64,000 nucleotides of DNA. Origin: Pseudoips prasinana. Lineage: Eukaryota > Arthropoda > Insecta > Lepidoptera > Nolidae. The notes beneath the pieces are model-generated. The model saw only the letters and a list, made by a program, of their open reading frames with translations. It ran no database searches and had not been told where the DNA came from. This document shows positions 43,830-54,240 of the stretch, piece after piece. Position numbers and translations under genes: made by a program. Location: NCBI GenBank assembly GCA_951640165.1, contig OX621241.1:7450001-7514000 (forward strand), in the 5' to 3' direction. How positions within the stretch are numbered: the first letter of the stretch is position 1; every line of letters starts with the position of its first letter.

Positions 43830-45025
43830 ATTTCTATATCTAATCACCAAATTCACTTATCACGATACTTGTACATAGGATGATATTCTCTTTAATCATC
43901 TCACTAGCTCTGTAATAATAAGTTAATTTGTAAGATTATATGTTTGATTAAAATCATTTCAAAGCCATACAATAAAAATAGGCTTTCAATATTTCAAGTC
44001 CTAAAAAAATACGAATATTATATTGTAAAATTTAATAAATATAAACATGTTTTCCTTTCCTTCCTATCTCTTACTGAATGTTAGTCTTGAAGAAAGAATC
44101 TATATAGAACTAGTCTTTCCACGTTTTTCCGAGGATGACATGTAACTTCTTAAGAAATGGGCCTGGATTTATTTTTACAACACATAATTAGCAGATGTAA
44201 GTTCACTGTGACTCATCTTAAGTGTACTATCGCAAATATATTGTTAATTGAAAATAGTTTGTTCAGAAACGTTTACTGAATCGATTTATATCATTTTTAA
44301 TATAGGTAATTTTTTATTCCAAAATAATTAAAACTATGGAAATAATTGTCATATTAACCATGTACAGTCAAAACAGATTGAAATGGACCGTAAGTCAAAG
44401 TAATAATACTTCTAAAATCGCAGTTTTATTTTTATTCATACAAATTCCATCATTCAATACAAAATAAAGAATAATCAACTTTATTCCAAGAAAATAAATT
44501 AGTAAATAACAATGCATATACATGTTAAATAAAAAAGTCATTGTGTGTATTATGATTACTACATAATATTCTAATTGGGGTGTTTGAGGGTGTGCGTTAA
44601 TTACGTTACATGTTGTATAGTTACCCGGTCGTCATATACACGATGCAACGAAGTACTTTCAAGATGAAGAGTGGTTTCGCCCCCCCTCTCCAATCTTATC
44701 AGCACGTGGCCACCACGGTCGAGACGCTGAAATGCGCATAGACGTGTCACGTCTAACCGCATACCGTTTGTATATTGGAATGTCTGGTGGAAACCAATAT
44801 AATATGAGAAAATGAGCTTGACATATTTTCTAGGAATGCAGCTGCGAGTCAGAAGTAATGATGTTTCCGGTTAAATGTAGTTCAAAAATTCAGGCAAGCT
44901 TTTAAATGTATTTCATAATCTTTAAAATTGTGTTCCAAATGTTTTAATAATCTCTTCCTTCAACGTTACTCTATATGTTTCTGTGATATTCAGAGAAAAT
45001 GCAAAAACCTGAAAAACAAACGAGA
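43830..45025. other. Gene-free AT-rich stretch
   Basis: No gene or repeat recognised; a GC-richer segment at 44600-44780 has no open frame of note. Confidence 0.45.
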
Positions 45026-45027
45026 AG

Positions 45028-45155
45028 TACATACGGCATCAAACTACCTCAATCTGTCAAAATTGCCCAATTGAAAGTGAACCTTATGCTTTTGTGATAA
45101 AGTTTATATAAGAAATTTGACAGATTGGGGTAGCTTGATGTGCTGGCGTCTGTGC
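45028..45155 (+). mobile_element. MITE-1 copy, both ends present
   Basis: From GTACATACGGCATCAAACTA to GCTTGATGTGCTGGCGTCTG. The right inverted repeat is near consensus; the left is more worn. Interior: TTGAAAGTGAACCTTATGCT and TTGTGATAAAGTTT. Confidence 0.82.
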
Positions 45156-45520
45156 ATAGTTAAAAATCTGGGCCTGCTAATAGATAACAACATATCAGAA
45201 GTAAGCAGAAATGTGTAGGTTTAGTATTTAAAATATCTACAGAAATTCTCTAATCTCTAAGTTTTTATGTACACCCCACTTTTCAAATAATAAAAAGTCA
45301 TCTTTTTGTATCACAAAATCGATTTGTTGGATCCACAATATCACCCTGGCCCTTACAAGTAGTATTCGGACCATCTCTCTTACTTCCTCTTCTTGACTAT
45401 GTTTTTATTAGGATGTAAATGGAGTCCTTCCTAAACGGTTGCAAAATTAGTGCATTTGCTTCATTTTACCTTGGCGTTGAAACTGCCACATTCCCGCCCT
45501 TCCTCATCTCATTTCTTCAT

Positions 45521-45615
45521 AACTTAGTAATAGATAAATAGAGACAATGGATTTCAAACTAATTAATAATGAATTAGTTTGAAATCCATTGTCTCTATGT
45601 ATCTATTATTAAGTT
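45521..45615. repeat. 44-bp inverted repeat (42/44) with 7-base spacer
   Basis: Arms 45521-45564 and 45572-45615, spacer AATAATG. The inner 24 bases (GAGACAATGGATTTCAAACT-AATT) are perfectly mirrored; two mismatches lie in the outer 20. Confidence 0.9.
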
Positions 45616-45930
45616 TATTATTTAATTATTAAATAATTAATTTCTTTATTGAGATTCTAATACATATATATATATATCTCCATGAATCCATAGATTAAGA
45701 TTTGGAAGTAACAAAAGGCCATTGACAAAATAGGGTTTGACTTAAACCTTTTCAAACAACCTTACATAAAAAGTATATTGTATATTTTAGATACTGTGAG
45801 ACCGCTTTTGTTAAACAGTTTCTTTATAATTCCTATTTATTCTTACTCATATTATATGAATATATATTAAATATTGTATATTATGCGAACAAGTTAATAA
45901 GGATACGGGCGACGGTATACGGTAAGGGGC
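45616..45930. other. Gene-free stretch
   Basis: A (TA)n tract lies at 45662-45677. Nothing else recognised. Confidence 0.45.
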
Positions 45931-45934
45931 TGCC

Positions 45935-46145
45935 GTAGCTTATGACGATTGCAACGCTCGTTCATTGCTAACTCTTTCCCGTTTTCCATAACACAGACAG
46001 CTCTAGACAGCTTAACGTGCCTTCCGAAGCATGGAGACGGTCAGAAATTAAACCACTTTGGCGGTCCATCTATGGCCTGACCGCGAGCCTAGTTGCTTAA
46101 CCTCACCGATCACTTAGGACTGATGAGAGCATGTAGCTATGAGCG
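45935..46145 (+). repeat. Interspersed repeat E
   Basis: GACAGCTTAACGTGCCTTCC-GAAGCATGGAGACGGTCAGA, AATTAAACCACTTTGGCGGT and CTGATGAGAGCATGTAGCTA. Confidence 0.75.
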
Positions 46146-46620
46146 CCTCAACAATAATGATATTACCTACAATGTATTGGATGTGATTCTCTAATCCACC
46201 TGCTCATAGAGTGGGTGCACGCTGTGCTCTTCTTCATCTAAATATAATAAAATTAATCTTCTTTACCAAGAATAAATTGAATCTTGAATTTCGTAATAAA
46301 CTTGTTATTTATTACATTATCGAAAAGTAAATCAACAACCTTAACACATTACCAAATAAAGTATACCAATACTTTTTCCTATTACATTTCACTTATCCGC
46401 CCACTGGGTGGAATAATTTAGGCTTTCATTACATGCTTACAATTCTTTCTGTCTCTGAATAACGGGAAAAATACTTTAAACATTTAGATAAATGGGCCTT
46501 CTAAATAAATTTTCACGAAATGGTTCAATCCATAGAGTAGGCTTTCTATGGAGGTGGCATAGGAATGCCTAAGTACATACCACACTCCCGTATTTACTTA
46601 GTCCTAGCTTAACAGGTATT
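46146..46620. other. Gene-free stretch
   Basis: Nothing recognised. Confidence 0.4.
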
Positions 46621-46624
46621 CTTT

Positions 46625-46800
46625 CTTTCTTTTTTAAAAGATAACGTCCGCATTATAACACAGACGGACACAAATTACAACCAGACTTAGAACAACTATT
46701 TATGGGCCACACAAATAGTTGTCCAGCGCGGGATTCGAAACCCCGACACGAAGCGGCGAGGCGACTGTCTAAGCCGCTGCGCCACACGTGCAGTCAAAAA
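46625..46800 (-). repeat. SINE-C copy
   Basis: Reversed: ACACAGACGGACACAAATTA, GACTTAGAACAACTATTTAT, CACACAAATAGTTGTCCAGC, GGGATTCGAAACCCCGACAC, GAAGCGGCGAGGCGACTGTC and GCGCCACACGTGCAGTC. One of the most complete copies. Confidence 0.85.
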
Positions 46801-46965
46801 TGAATTTAATGAAGTTATTTTTCTGAAAATAAAAGATTTCACATCCAGATGATTAAATGGGCCTAGTTTTAGTACCTATATAAGATTTTTTGTTATCAGA
46901 GCCATCTAACAATCAGTGGTTTGGCAAATGGGGCTTTTCCTTAGGTACATCATAGATAATCCTAC

Positions 46966-47142
46966 TAATATTATAAAGGCGTAAGTTTGTGCGTGTGTGA
47001 GTGTGTATGTTTGTTACTTCTTCAAGTCTAAACGGCTGGAGCGATTTTAGTAAAATTTGGTATGGGGTTAGCTGACACCCAGGATTAACACATAGGCTAT
47101 AATTTATAAAGTTTAATGCGGGTAAAACCGCGGGCACAGATA
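46966..47142 (-). repeat. Short ACTAGC-type retroposon, 177-base variant
   Basis: On the plus strand: TATTATAAAGGCGTAAGTTT, ACTTCTTCAAGTCTAAACGG-CTGGAGCGATTT and GCGGGTAAAACCGCGGGCAC-AGATAG. Same subfamily as 56284-56460. Confidence 0.78.
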
Positions 47143-47224
47143 GTTTCTAATAACTATATAACTAGTAAACAAAATTTAATACAACTAATTGTTTAATAGT
47201 AACTATTCACATTAGTAATAACAC

Positions 47225-47465
47225 GTTGGCTCTCACAACCAGTTTCTGTCACCAGCCCGTAAATGATCGGCGAGATAGGCACGCGGTCAGTCTATAGATG
47301 AGTAACCGACAAAGTTGTTTAATTTCTGAGCATTTCCGTGCCTCGTAAGACACGTTAAGCTGTCGGTCCCGGTTGTAGTCGTTAGATAACAGCTGAAAGG
47401 CTATGTCAGAGGCGACCTGGGCGGCTTGAACAACTCTGACACTAATAACCACTACCCATGTGATA
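47225..47465 (-). repeat. Interspersed repeat E
   Basis: Reversed: CCCGTAAATGATCGGCGAGA, ACCGACAAAGTTGTTTAATT, TCTGAGCATTTCCGTGCCTC and ACACGTTAAGCTGTCGGTCC, then TAACCACTACCCATG. Confidence 0.75.
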
Positions 47466-47734
47466 AAGTAAGTAAATGAATGGAATTAGCTATTAAGCAT
47501 CATTTAATATAGTTCTTTTTCTCAGAGCTAACAAGTGTATTACTGTTTTCCTCTCTTTGTTCTACCACCTCCGTATGTTACAACTCTATTCTGTGATTCG
47601 TTTAGTCTTTGCAAACAGGGAAAATTGAGGTCATTGAGAAAATGGTTGCTAAACCTGAAATATAGGATCACGTAAATCCATCAAATAGTTTGATGAGTTT
47701 TTTTTTATAAATCAATGTGAACAATAAATAAATA

Positions 47735-47930
47735 AAAAATGGTTTTTAGTCACGTAGGCTTTAAAAAAGGACTTGTAAATAGTCAGAACATGTTTGTAGT
47801 TGTATAATTAGGTAGGTATACATAATTATTTCTAGTTACATAGATATTTAGGTACACGTATTGTATGAAAAAAATTATAATTTTGTTTTATAATAGCAAT
47901 GATATGTGACTTGCGAGTTAGTGTGTTTAT
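47735..47930 (-). repeat. Interspersed repeat F
   Basis: AAAAATGGTTTTTAGTCACG, GTAAATAGTCAGAACATGTT and AGTTACATAGATATTTAGGT. Same orientation as 30930-31130. Confidence 0.7.
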
Positions 47931-48690
47931 TTTAAACTAGTAGCTGGTTGGTTGCATCAACGTCTAGTAGCTACAAAACTATTTTATTGAGAAATAAATA
48001 TGAAGTAATTTATTCTTCATGTCAAAATATTATATAATTTGTTATATTTTAATAACCCACATGAAACTGTGAGCATATTATACAACCATATTTCTAGAAA
48101 AAAAGCTTACGGAAGGCACCTAAAGACACCGTAACGTTAGCAAGGGAATCATACTTTTGATCAGCCGGTTTCTATTGTTCGTTTAACAGCAGAACGCCTA
48201 ACTCGGACCCCTAAGGGGTGCTGGTTAAATTCCCACCGCATCAGCATCAACCTGATCTTTTCCACTGCTGGAAATAGGCCTCCCCAAAAGTTTTAATAAC
48301 GTTGCCATTTTGAGGGTTTGGTGTAGTTTGTAGTGTAGTGTTTGTGTGTTACCGCGCTTGGCATGCAAATTCCCACCGCACAATTAGATTCATTACTTGC
48401 CCGTTTCAAGTACCCATAAAACTACACTAACTAAAATAAATATGGTTTCGGAAGTGTTATCACTATGATATGATCTTTCACACTCATCTGTGAACGTATG
48501 AGTCGACCATGTTTCTAAAGTCAATGGACGGTACCTACATCTTCCTTAAGAGTTTTATAACAATCATAAATTTGCTCAGCCAGTACATATTGTTTGAGCT
48601 TGACGGTAACGCGGCTAAAGGCTAAGAGGCTGTTAATTCGATGCACGCCCGATGACAGTATTTTAATTTCCCAGTTTTGAGTTCAAACAA
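47931..48690. other. Mostly gene-free stretch
   Basis: A worn repeat with GGTTAAATTCCCACCGCATC and a reversed RTE-type phrase TCCACTGCTGGAAATAGGCC lies at about 48195-48300. No gene recognised. Confidence 0.4.
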
Positions 48691-48694
48691 TGTT

Positions 48695-48790
48695 GTCAGC
48701 AAACTACTTTCATCGTCATCATAATAACAGCTGTAAGAAGTCCACAGCTGGACAAAAAGCCCCCCAGCTTGGCAAACGGGTTGGCGAACG
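48695..48790 (-). repeat. RTE-type LINE 3' tail fragment
   Basis: Reversed: CATCGTCATCATAATAACAG, then AGTCCACAGCTGGACAAAAA-GCCCCCC. Confidence 0.6.
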
Positions 48791-48934
48791 CAGTATGATG
48801 ATCATAGACTCAAACAGAAGCTGCTCCCCATCCTCTGGTAGATTTTTCCTAGGGTCGACTTCTACGCGCCCCACGGGATGAGATGAGGCGAATAAATAAA
48901 TATCCTACGAATATAAGAATAACACACTGCCATA

Positions 48935-49505
48935 TGGTGCCAAACTAGGCAGACAACTGATAAATGCACTTATATATCTAAAGTCGTATGGCATTCTGCT
49001 GTGGGGTTCGGCGGCTGACATAGATAGTACCTATGTCAGCCACCGAACCCCACAGCAGAATGCCATACGACATAATGCTTTTGTATTGCAGAAAAGAGCA
49101 GTCAGAGCCATTTATGGTTTAGGCAGTCGCGATTCTTTGCGAAATTTGTTTAAAGAAATAAATATACTTACTGTGCCATCGGAATATATATATCAGAATA
49201 TAATGTTTGTTAGAAAAAATATTCATAATTATAAAAAGAAAAGTGAACTGCATAATATAAATACTAGGAATAAAAACAAACTAGCCATGCCAGGCTTTAG
49301 AGTAAGCAAAACTAATAAATCATTTTTAGGAAATTGTATTAGGTTTTATAACAAGCTTCCTACTCAAATTACTGATCTGCCTGACACAAGTTTTAAAACA
49401 CCTATTAAACGTATACTTATGGCTAAGGAGTACATCGATGACAAAGACGTCTGGCTCTCACTTCCTACCTGCACATTGCTCGCTGGAGATCTTGTAGCCA
49501 TATAG
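48935..49505 (+). pseudogene. LINE ORF2 C-terminal part, interrupted by an inverted duplication
   Basis: Jockey/CR1-type LINE tail. Before the break (48935-49020) it encodes Ala-Lys-Leu...Tyr-Gly-Ile-Leu-Leu-Trp-Gly-Ser-Ala-Ala-Asp-Ile. After it (from about 49071) the frame continues as Phe-Val-Leu-Gln-Lys-Arg-Ala-Val-Arg-Ala-Ile-Tyr and stays open for 139 codons to 49505, with Phe-Lys-Glu-Ile-Asn-Ile-Leu-Thr-Val, Phe-Tyr-Asn-Lys-Leu-Pro and a closing Asp-Lys-Asp-Val-Trp. These two blocks are normally adjacent in such elements. Here a 40-base reversed copy of the preceding coding sequence plus a 7-base spacer separates them (see the hairpin entry). The catalytic core upstream is absent: a dead, 5'-truncated copy. 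Confidence 0.75.
48984..49070. repeat. 40-bp inverted duplication inside LINE coding sequence
   Basis: Arm 48984-49023 is mirrored at 49031-49070 with one mismatch in 40; spacer ATAGTAC. The left arm is in the LINE's reading frame and the right arm is the intruder. Confidence 0.93.
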
Positions 49506-49890
49506 ACATGACTGATCTGCTGTGTTACGTGAACTATCTGTAAATGATTGCTATCATATACTTAATTTAAAATTATTGACTCTGTCTCAAAATGAATAAT
49601 GTTATTGTTTCGAAGTTTTTCTTTTGTATACCTAAATATAATCTAAAATAATAAGCATTCAGACAACCGATCGAGCATATATTGTGTTTGCCTACTAAAT
49701 AATTACTCTAATTGGACCAAATCCCGTGTTCATGCCCGCTTGAGTATGTTTCGCCGGACCGTCTCAACTGGGTCGTGTTGAAACCGGTAGTAGATGAACC
49801 CACTGAGTTTGTTTCGCTGGGTCTTCTCAGTTGGGGCGCATTGGATCCGGTGGTAGCATTAAAGCGCGACCGTCGTTATTAACACAAGGT
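49506..49890 (+). repeat. Probable LINE 3' UTR with two ~60-base direct repeats
   Basis: Downstream of the LINE stop. Two related units, 49739-49797 (TGAGTATGTTTCGCCGGACC...AAACCGGTAGTAG) and 49801-49858 (TGAGTTTGTTTCGCTGGGTC...GATCCGGTGGTAG), lie head to tail. Such GTTTCGCCGG...CCGGTAGTAG units are common in lepidopteran LINE tails. Confidence 0.5.
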
Positions 49891-49904
49891 CCGTCATAAT
49901 AATA

Positions 49905-50195
49905 ATACCTTTAATAAAGACAGAACCATTGACAATATGTAGTAAAAATATTAGACTTAAACTAGATAATTAAACATAATCTCTTGACAATAACTTGATA
50001 CGAGCTAGCTAAATATCATTTCTGTAATAAAATAAATTTTATAAATGTTTTCATACAAGATGTACCTAAATATCTATGTTACTAGAAATAATATCTAATG
50101 TATACAACTATATTACTACAAACATGTTCTGACTATTTACAAGCGCTTTATTAAAGTCTACGTGAATAAAAACCTTTTTTATTTTATTTTTATTT
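49905..50195 (+). repeat. Interspersed repeat F, opposite orientation
   Basis: ACCTAAATATCTATGTTACT, AACATGTTCTGACTATTTAC and TCTACGTGAATAAAAACCTT-TTTTATTTTA. Given its place after the LINE tail, F may be the 3' end of that LINE family. Confidence 0.7.
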
Positions 50196-50584
50196 ATTAT
50201 TTAAAAACTTACATATTGTAAATAATTTAACAAAATACAAAAAAAAAATACCAAAATGTTTTATTTTATCTCCACAAAGTACAATGTATTTTAACAAAAA
50301 TAGTGTTGACAAACTTTAGAGCATAATATGTAACTCGTGGGAGATCTGAATCTAAACTAAGCCGAGACCTGTATCTTAGCACTCCAGGCCGCCCCAAAAT
50401 AGATGCGTTCTTAATTATTGTCAACGTACAGTTACATAAACGTGTAAGACTGTGTGTGTGTGAGTTGTGTGTATGTTGGGATGTATATCACAATATATCA
50501 TCAAAAGTATCCATTAATATAATATTTTTATGTATTTATTTTATGTATTTATATATAATATATAGTTAGGTTAATAATAGAATG
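50196..50584. other. Gene-free AT-rich stretch
   Basis: A (GT)n-like tract lies at 50450-50475. No gene recognised. Confidence 0.45.
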
Positions 50585-50705
50585 ACAATATTTACACCCA
50601 GATACAGAACAAATATTCGTGCTCATCACACAAAGATTTTTCCTGGGTTTTGTTCGACCCCACGACCTCTGGCTAAGCAGTCAGGGTCAACAGTACACCA
50701 ACAGG
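50585..50705 (-). repeat. SINE-B copy, partial
   Basis: Reversed: CCAGATACAGAACAAATATT-CGTGCTCATCACACAAA, GTTCGACCCCACGACCTC and TGGCTAAGCAGTCAGGGT. Confidence 0.6.
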
Positions 50706-50727
50706 CTAGTCAATAATGTATAGATTT

Positions 50728-52588
50728 TTTTTTTTATATAAATAATAGGTTGGCAAACGAGCAAGTGGATCACCTGATGGTAAGTGATCACCGCCGCCCA
50801 TGGACACTCGCAACACCTGAGGAGCTGCAAGTGCGTTGCCGGCCTTTAAGAAAAGAATAGGCTCGCTTTTTGAAGGTTGCCATGTCATACCGGATCGGAA
50901 ATACCTCCGCAGCTAATTGATTCCACAGAGCGGTAGTGCGTGGCAAAAAGTTTCTTGAGAAACGCACAGTGGTAGATGACCATTCATTCAGGTGATAAGG
51001 ATGAAATTTCCACTTTTGGCGAGAGGGTCTGTGGCGGAATGTGGCGGCAGGTATAAGCTCGAACAATTCTTCTGAACACTCCCTGTGGTAAATGCGGTAA
51101 AGGACACATAGAGACGCCACGTCTCTCCGCAGTGTAAGAGTATCAAGCCAAATAGTGGGACTCCCGTCGTCAACGACCATTCGAGCTGCACGATGTTGTA
51201 TGTGATCAAAAGGAAGAAGTTGATACTGTGATGCCCCGGCCCAGAAATGGCAGCAGTATTCCATATGCGGCCGAACTTGCGCTTTATATAATTGGAGGCG
51301 ATGGACCCATGTGAAATATCGCCTAGCTCTGCGAAGGACACCCAGCTTTTTGGAGGCAAATTTGGCCTTGTCTTCCAGATGACCGCGAAATGTGACGTCA
51401 CTCTCGATGTCGACGCTAAGAATCCCTACTTTCGGCTTGATATCCAGAGGAGTGCCCTGAAATTGAGGAGGTATGGCAATGGGAGCTTTTTTGGCAGTGA
51501 ACGCGCAAGCTTGTGTCTTTAGGGGGTTGAATTGAACTAGGTTGATATGCCCCCAGTTTGAGACTTGGTCAAGTGTTGTCTCAATTTTAGACACAAGATT
51601 GCTCCGACTCTCAATGACGTGTGCCCGAGAAATATTGCAGTGGCCAAAGTAAGAGGCATCCACCGTACTGTCATCTGCATAGCAATGAATGTCATGGAAT
51701 TGTAACATATCATTGATATGCAGAAGAAACAGGGTTGGTGAAAGCACACAGCCTTGTGGGACACCAGCGTTCACGGGCTTGGAGTTTGAGCATGTACCGT
51801 CGACAACGACCTTGATGCTGCGCTCCGTGAGGAAGCTGGCAACCCATTTGCAGAGTTTCTCGGGCAGCCCATAGGAAGGAAGCTTCGAAAGTAGCGCCTT
51901 GTGCCACACCCTATCGAAGGCTTTTGCAATGTCCAGACTTACCGCCATGGCCTCCCCTTTGCTTTCAATCGCCAACGCCCGACGATGGGTCAGGTAGACA
52001 AGAAGATCACCAGCAGACCGACCCTGACGAAATCCGTATTGGCGGTCACTAATAAGGTGATGATCCTCACGATACCGTAGAAGTTGGCGATTGATAATGG
52101 TTTCCATTATTTTTGAGAGCAAGGAAGTAATGGCAATAGGACGGTTGTTACCTGGATCAGAGCGATTGCCTTTTTTGGGAATGGGGTGCACTAAGGCCGT
52201 CTTCCATGATTGCGGGACTACGCCCTTTTCGTAGGAGAGTTGGAGAAGACGCGTTATAACGGGAGCCAACTCCGGACCACATGTCTTCAGCACAATAGGG
52301 GGGATAGTGTCAGGCCCACTGGACTTGTGGATGTTAAGGGAGAGAAGTACACTTCGCTCGGATTTTTGAGTGAACTTAATGTCCACTAAAGTGCTGTCAC
52401 ACCGTGGGATCGTTGGCGGTGGTTTCTCCCCGTCGTCCAAAGTGGAGTTCGACGCAAAACGAGAACCCAGAAGATCGGCTTTCTCCTTTGCGTCGTGAGC
52501 CAGTGCATCGTTCCCCTTGCGCAGAGGTGGAAAAGAAGGCCAACAAAAATTCCCTTCAACAGCTTTGGCGAGAGACCAAAAGGCGCAT
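50728..52588 (-). mobile_element. CR1/Jockey-like LINE, 5' truncated, with 3' A-tail
   Basis: The element's boundaries: an A11 tail (T-run at 50728-50740) directly after a 3' UTR of about 45 bases at one end, and loss of all similarity to the coding frame at about 52588 at the other. The same 3' end recurs at 22936-23035, and the region around 52430-52520 recurs degraded at 55125-55260. No flanking target duplication is obvious. Confidence 0.8.
50788..52588 (-). CDS. LINE reverse transcriptase, uninterrupted frame, 5' truncated
   Basis: RNA-directed DNA polymerase of a non-LTR retrotransposon. The frame is open from about 52588, upstream of any start codon, because the insertion lacks the element's 5' part. 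A TTG at 52438-52440 begins the last 550 codons. Counting from there: Ser-Gly-Pro-Asp at 41-44, Arg-Pro-Ile-Ala at 100-103, Tyr-Gly-Phe-Arg at 135-138, motif A with the catalytic Asp at 170 (Leu-Asp-Ile-Ala-Lys-Ala-Phe-Asp), Gly-Val-Pro-Gln-Gly at 226-230, and Tyr-Ala-Asp-Asp at 254-257. The C-terminal half (about 330-550) is the region beyond the polymerase fold, ending Arg-Arg-stop. The endonuclease and ORF1 are missing, so it cannot move on its own. No stop or frameshift in about 600 codons means a recent insertion. Best guess is the CR1 or Jockey superfamily. Confidence 0.85.
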
Positions 52589-53440
52589 ATAGATATATAT
52601 AAATGTATAAATACATGCTACAAAATGTTTATTAGGCATAGATTTTTCTAGACAACAAATAATCTTTCATATTGTCTAAGCTAACGAGCTTTTTATCAGT
52701 CAATTTTGGTCTACCGCCAGCAAGCTATTTAATTAACCGTGACATGCACGCCTCATTATAGCGATTCAAAGATATATTATAACTTAGACTCTTCAATAGC
52801 CCTATCTGGACGGCACCTGATGGTTCAGTATATTTTAAATTACAAGATGAAAATATTACATAAAATTTATTTTATGTAATATTATTTTCCCATAAATAAG
52901 AAAAAACATAGATAAGGCGCGTGACGGTTCAAATCAGACGTGATTATCAGTTTTATGTGATTTAGGATATTGCGGAGCTTTTAAGTGCCAATATATTGGA
53001 GTTATAACGCAAATATTCATAGAAGATATTTTTGGAGAGTTAAAAAGGAATACCTACTTGAGTGCGAAAGCCGTATCATCGAATTTTATTTCTTCGAAAA
53101 CCTTTCAACTACTTTCCCAGTCCTCTTTGTAAGAAAAAAGCGGGGAAGTCACGTGTACAAAATCGACACGTGCAAGTTTAACGACAGCAATAAATAAAGT
53201 TTAAAAAATGTTTAAAATTTATTGACATCACGAAAATATTATTTAATATTTTTAAATATATGGATCTTTTTTTCTTTTTATTTTAAGACCGTCGTATTAT
53301 TTGATAAAGTAAATAACTAAATTAAATAATGGAATCAATTATAAAATAAAAACAAAAAATTTGAAATCTATCTTATGAATACAAAATAAAAATAAAAAAT
53401 ATGATGTTCTTAAAAAGTAAACAATAATAATATGCAGGGA
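52589..53440. other. Gene-free AT-rich stretch
   Basis: A short hairpin (AATATTACATAAA/TTTATGTAATATT, about 52853-52885) lies here. A 70-codon frame at 52985-53197 has no recognisable domain. Confidence 0.45.
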
Positions 53441-53499
53441 CATCATTCACGCACGGCCGTCTGAAGTCAAATTAATAAGAGCTTGTACCATGGAGATCA

Positions 53500-53700
53500 G
53501 ATAACTGATATAGGTACTGCATATACTTCTTTTGTTTTGTAAATATATAGATAGTACTCCAGAAGATTCCAGATAAGATTCCAGAATCTGGCTGCCAACG
53601 TGTAATATTTTTGACAGTAAAACCCAATTAGACTTTTTGGGCTGTCTCATGATTTGAACCCAGGAGCTCATAATTTGTGGTTGGATAAGTTAAAATTTTT
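53500..53700 (-). repeat. Repeat P, copy 1 (tRNA-derived SINE-like)
   Basis: Nearly identical to 54062-54240 over CGGCTGCCAACGTGTAATAT-TTTTGACAGTAAAACCCAAT, TAGACTTTTTGGGCTGTCTC and ATGATTTGAACCCAG-AGCTC. ATTTGAACCCAG reversed is a polymerase III B box, so it is likely a minus-strand SINE. A 74-codon frame across it is a translation of the repeat. Confidence 0.65.
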
Positions 53701-53839
53701 AAATACACGTTCAGACGTCATTCGCTGCTTACTTATTTCGCCATTGCTATAGAGACTTTTCTCCCGCTGTCAAACCGACTGATCGGTTTTGTGGGGTATT
53801 TTTCTGTACTTGCGTGTTTATAAATTAATGAAAAAATAA

Positions 53840-54055
53840 ATAAAGATTTTTTTACCGCTCAGGCTATGGGGGCTTATACTGTCTATCGGACAATAGGTAT
53901 CGAGGTAAGTGGAAGCTGAAGTCATATAGAAAATAAAATTATAAACTGAATAATCTCCTGTGCACTTTAACGTTGATTCAGAGTGGTTACTGACGTGGAA
54001 GTGCATGATAGAGTCGAGTTAAGAGACGTTTATACGCGTTTAGAGATTAACGGTA
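53840..54055 (+). repeat. Repeat Q, copy 1
   Basis: Matches 55968-56165: CAGGCTATGGGGGCTTATAC-TGTCTATCGGACAATAGGTA, CTGAATAATCTCCTGTG, CGTTGATTCAGAGTGGTTAC, GAGTTAAGAGACGTTTATAC. Class unknown. Confidence 0.75.
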
Positions 54056-54061
54056 AAACGT

Positions 54062-54240
54062 ATACTTCTTTTTTTTGTAAATATATACATACTTATATAG
54101 ATAATATGATTCAGACTTCCAGAATCCGGCTGCCAACGTGTAATATTTTTGACAGTAAAACCCAATTAGACTTTTTGGGCTGTCTCATGATTTGAACCCA
54201 GAAGCTCATAATTTGTGGTTGAATACGCTACCCCTTGACC
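54062..54240 (-). repeat. Repeat P, copy 2
   Basis: Second copy of the 53500-53700 sequence, following repeat Q directly. It lacks a small TTCCAGA-rich duplication present in copy 1 (53562-53585). Confidence 0.65.

Noticed and set aside
51292..51907. Plus- and minus-strand frames inside the LINE
   Set aside because: They are shadows of the reverse transcriptase frame.
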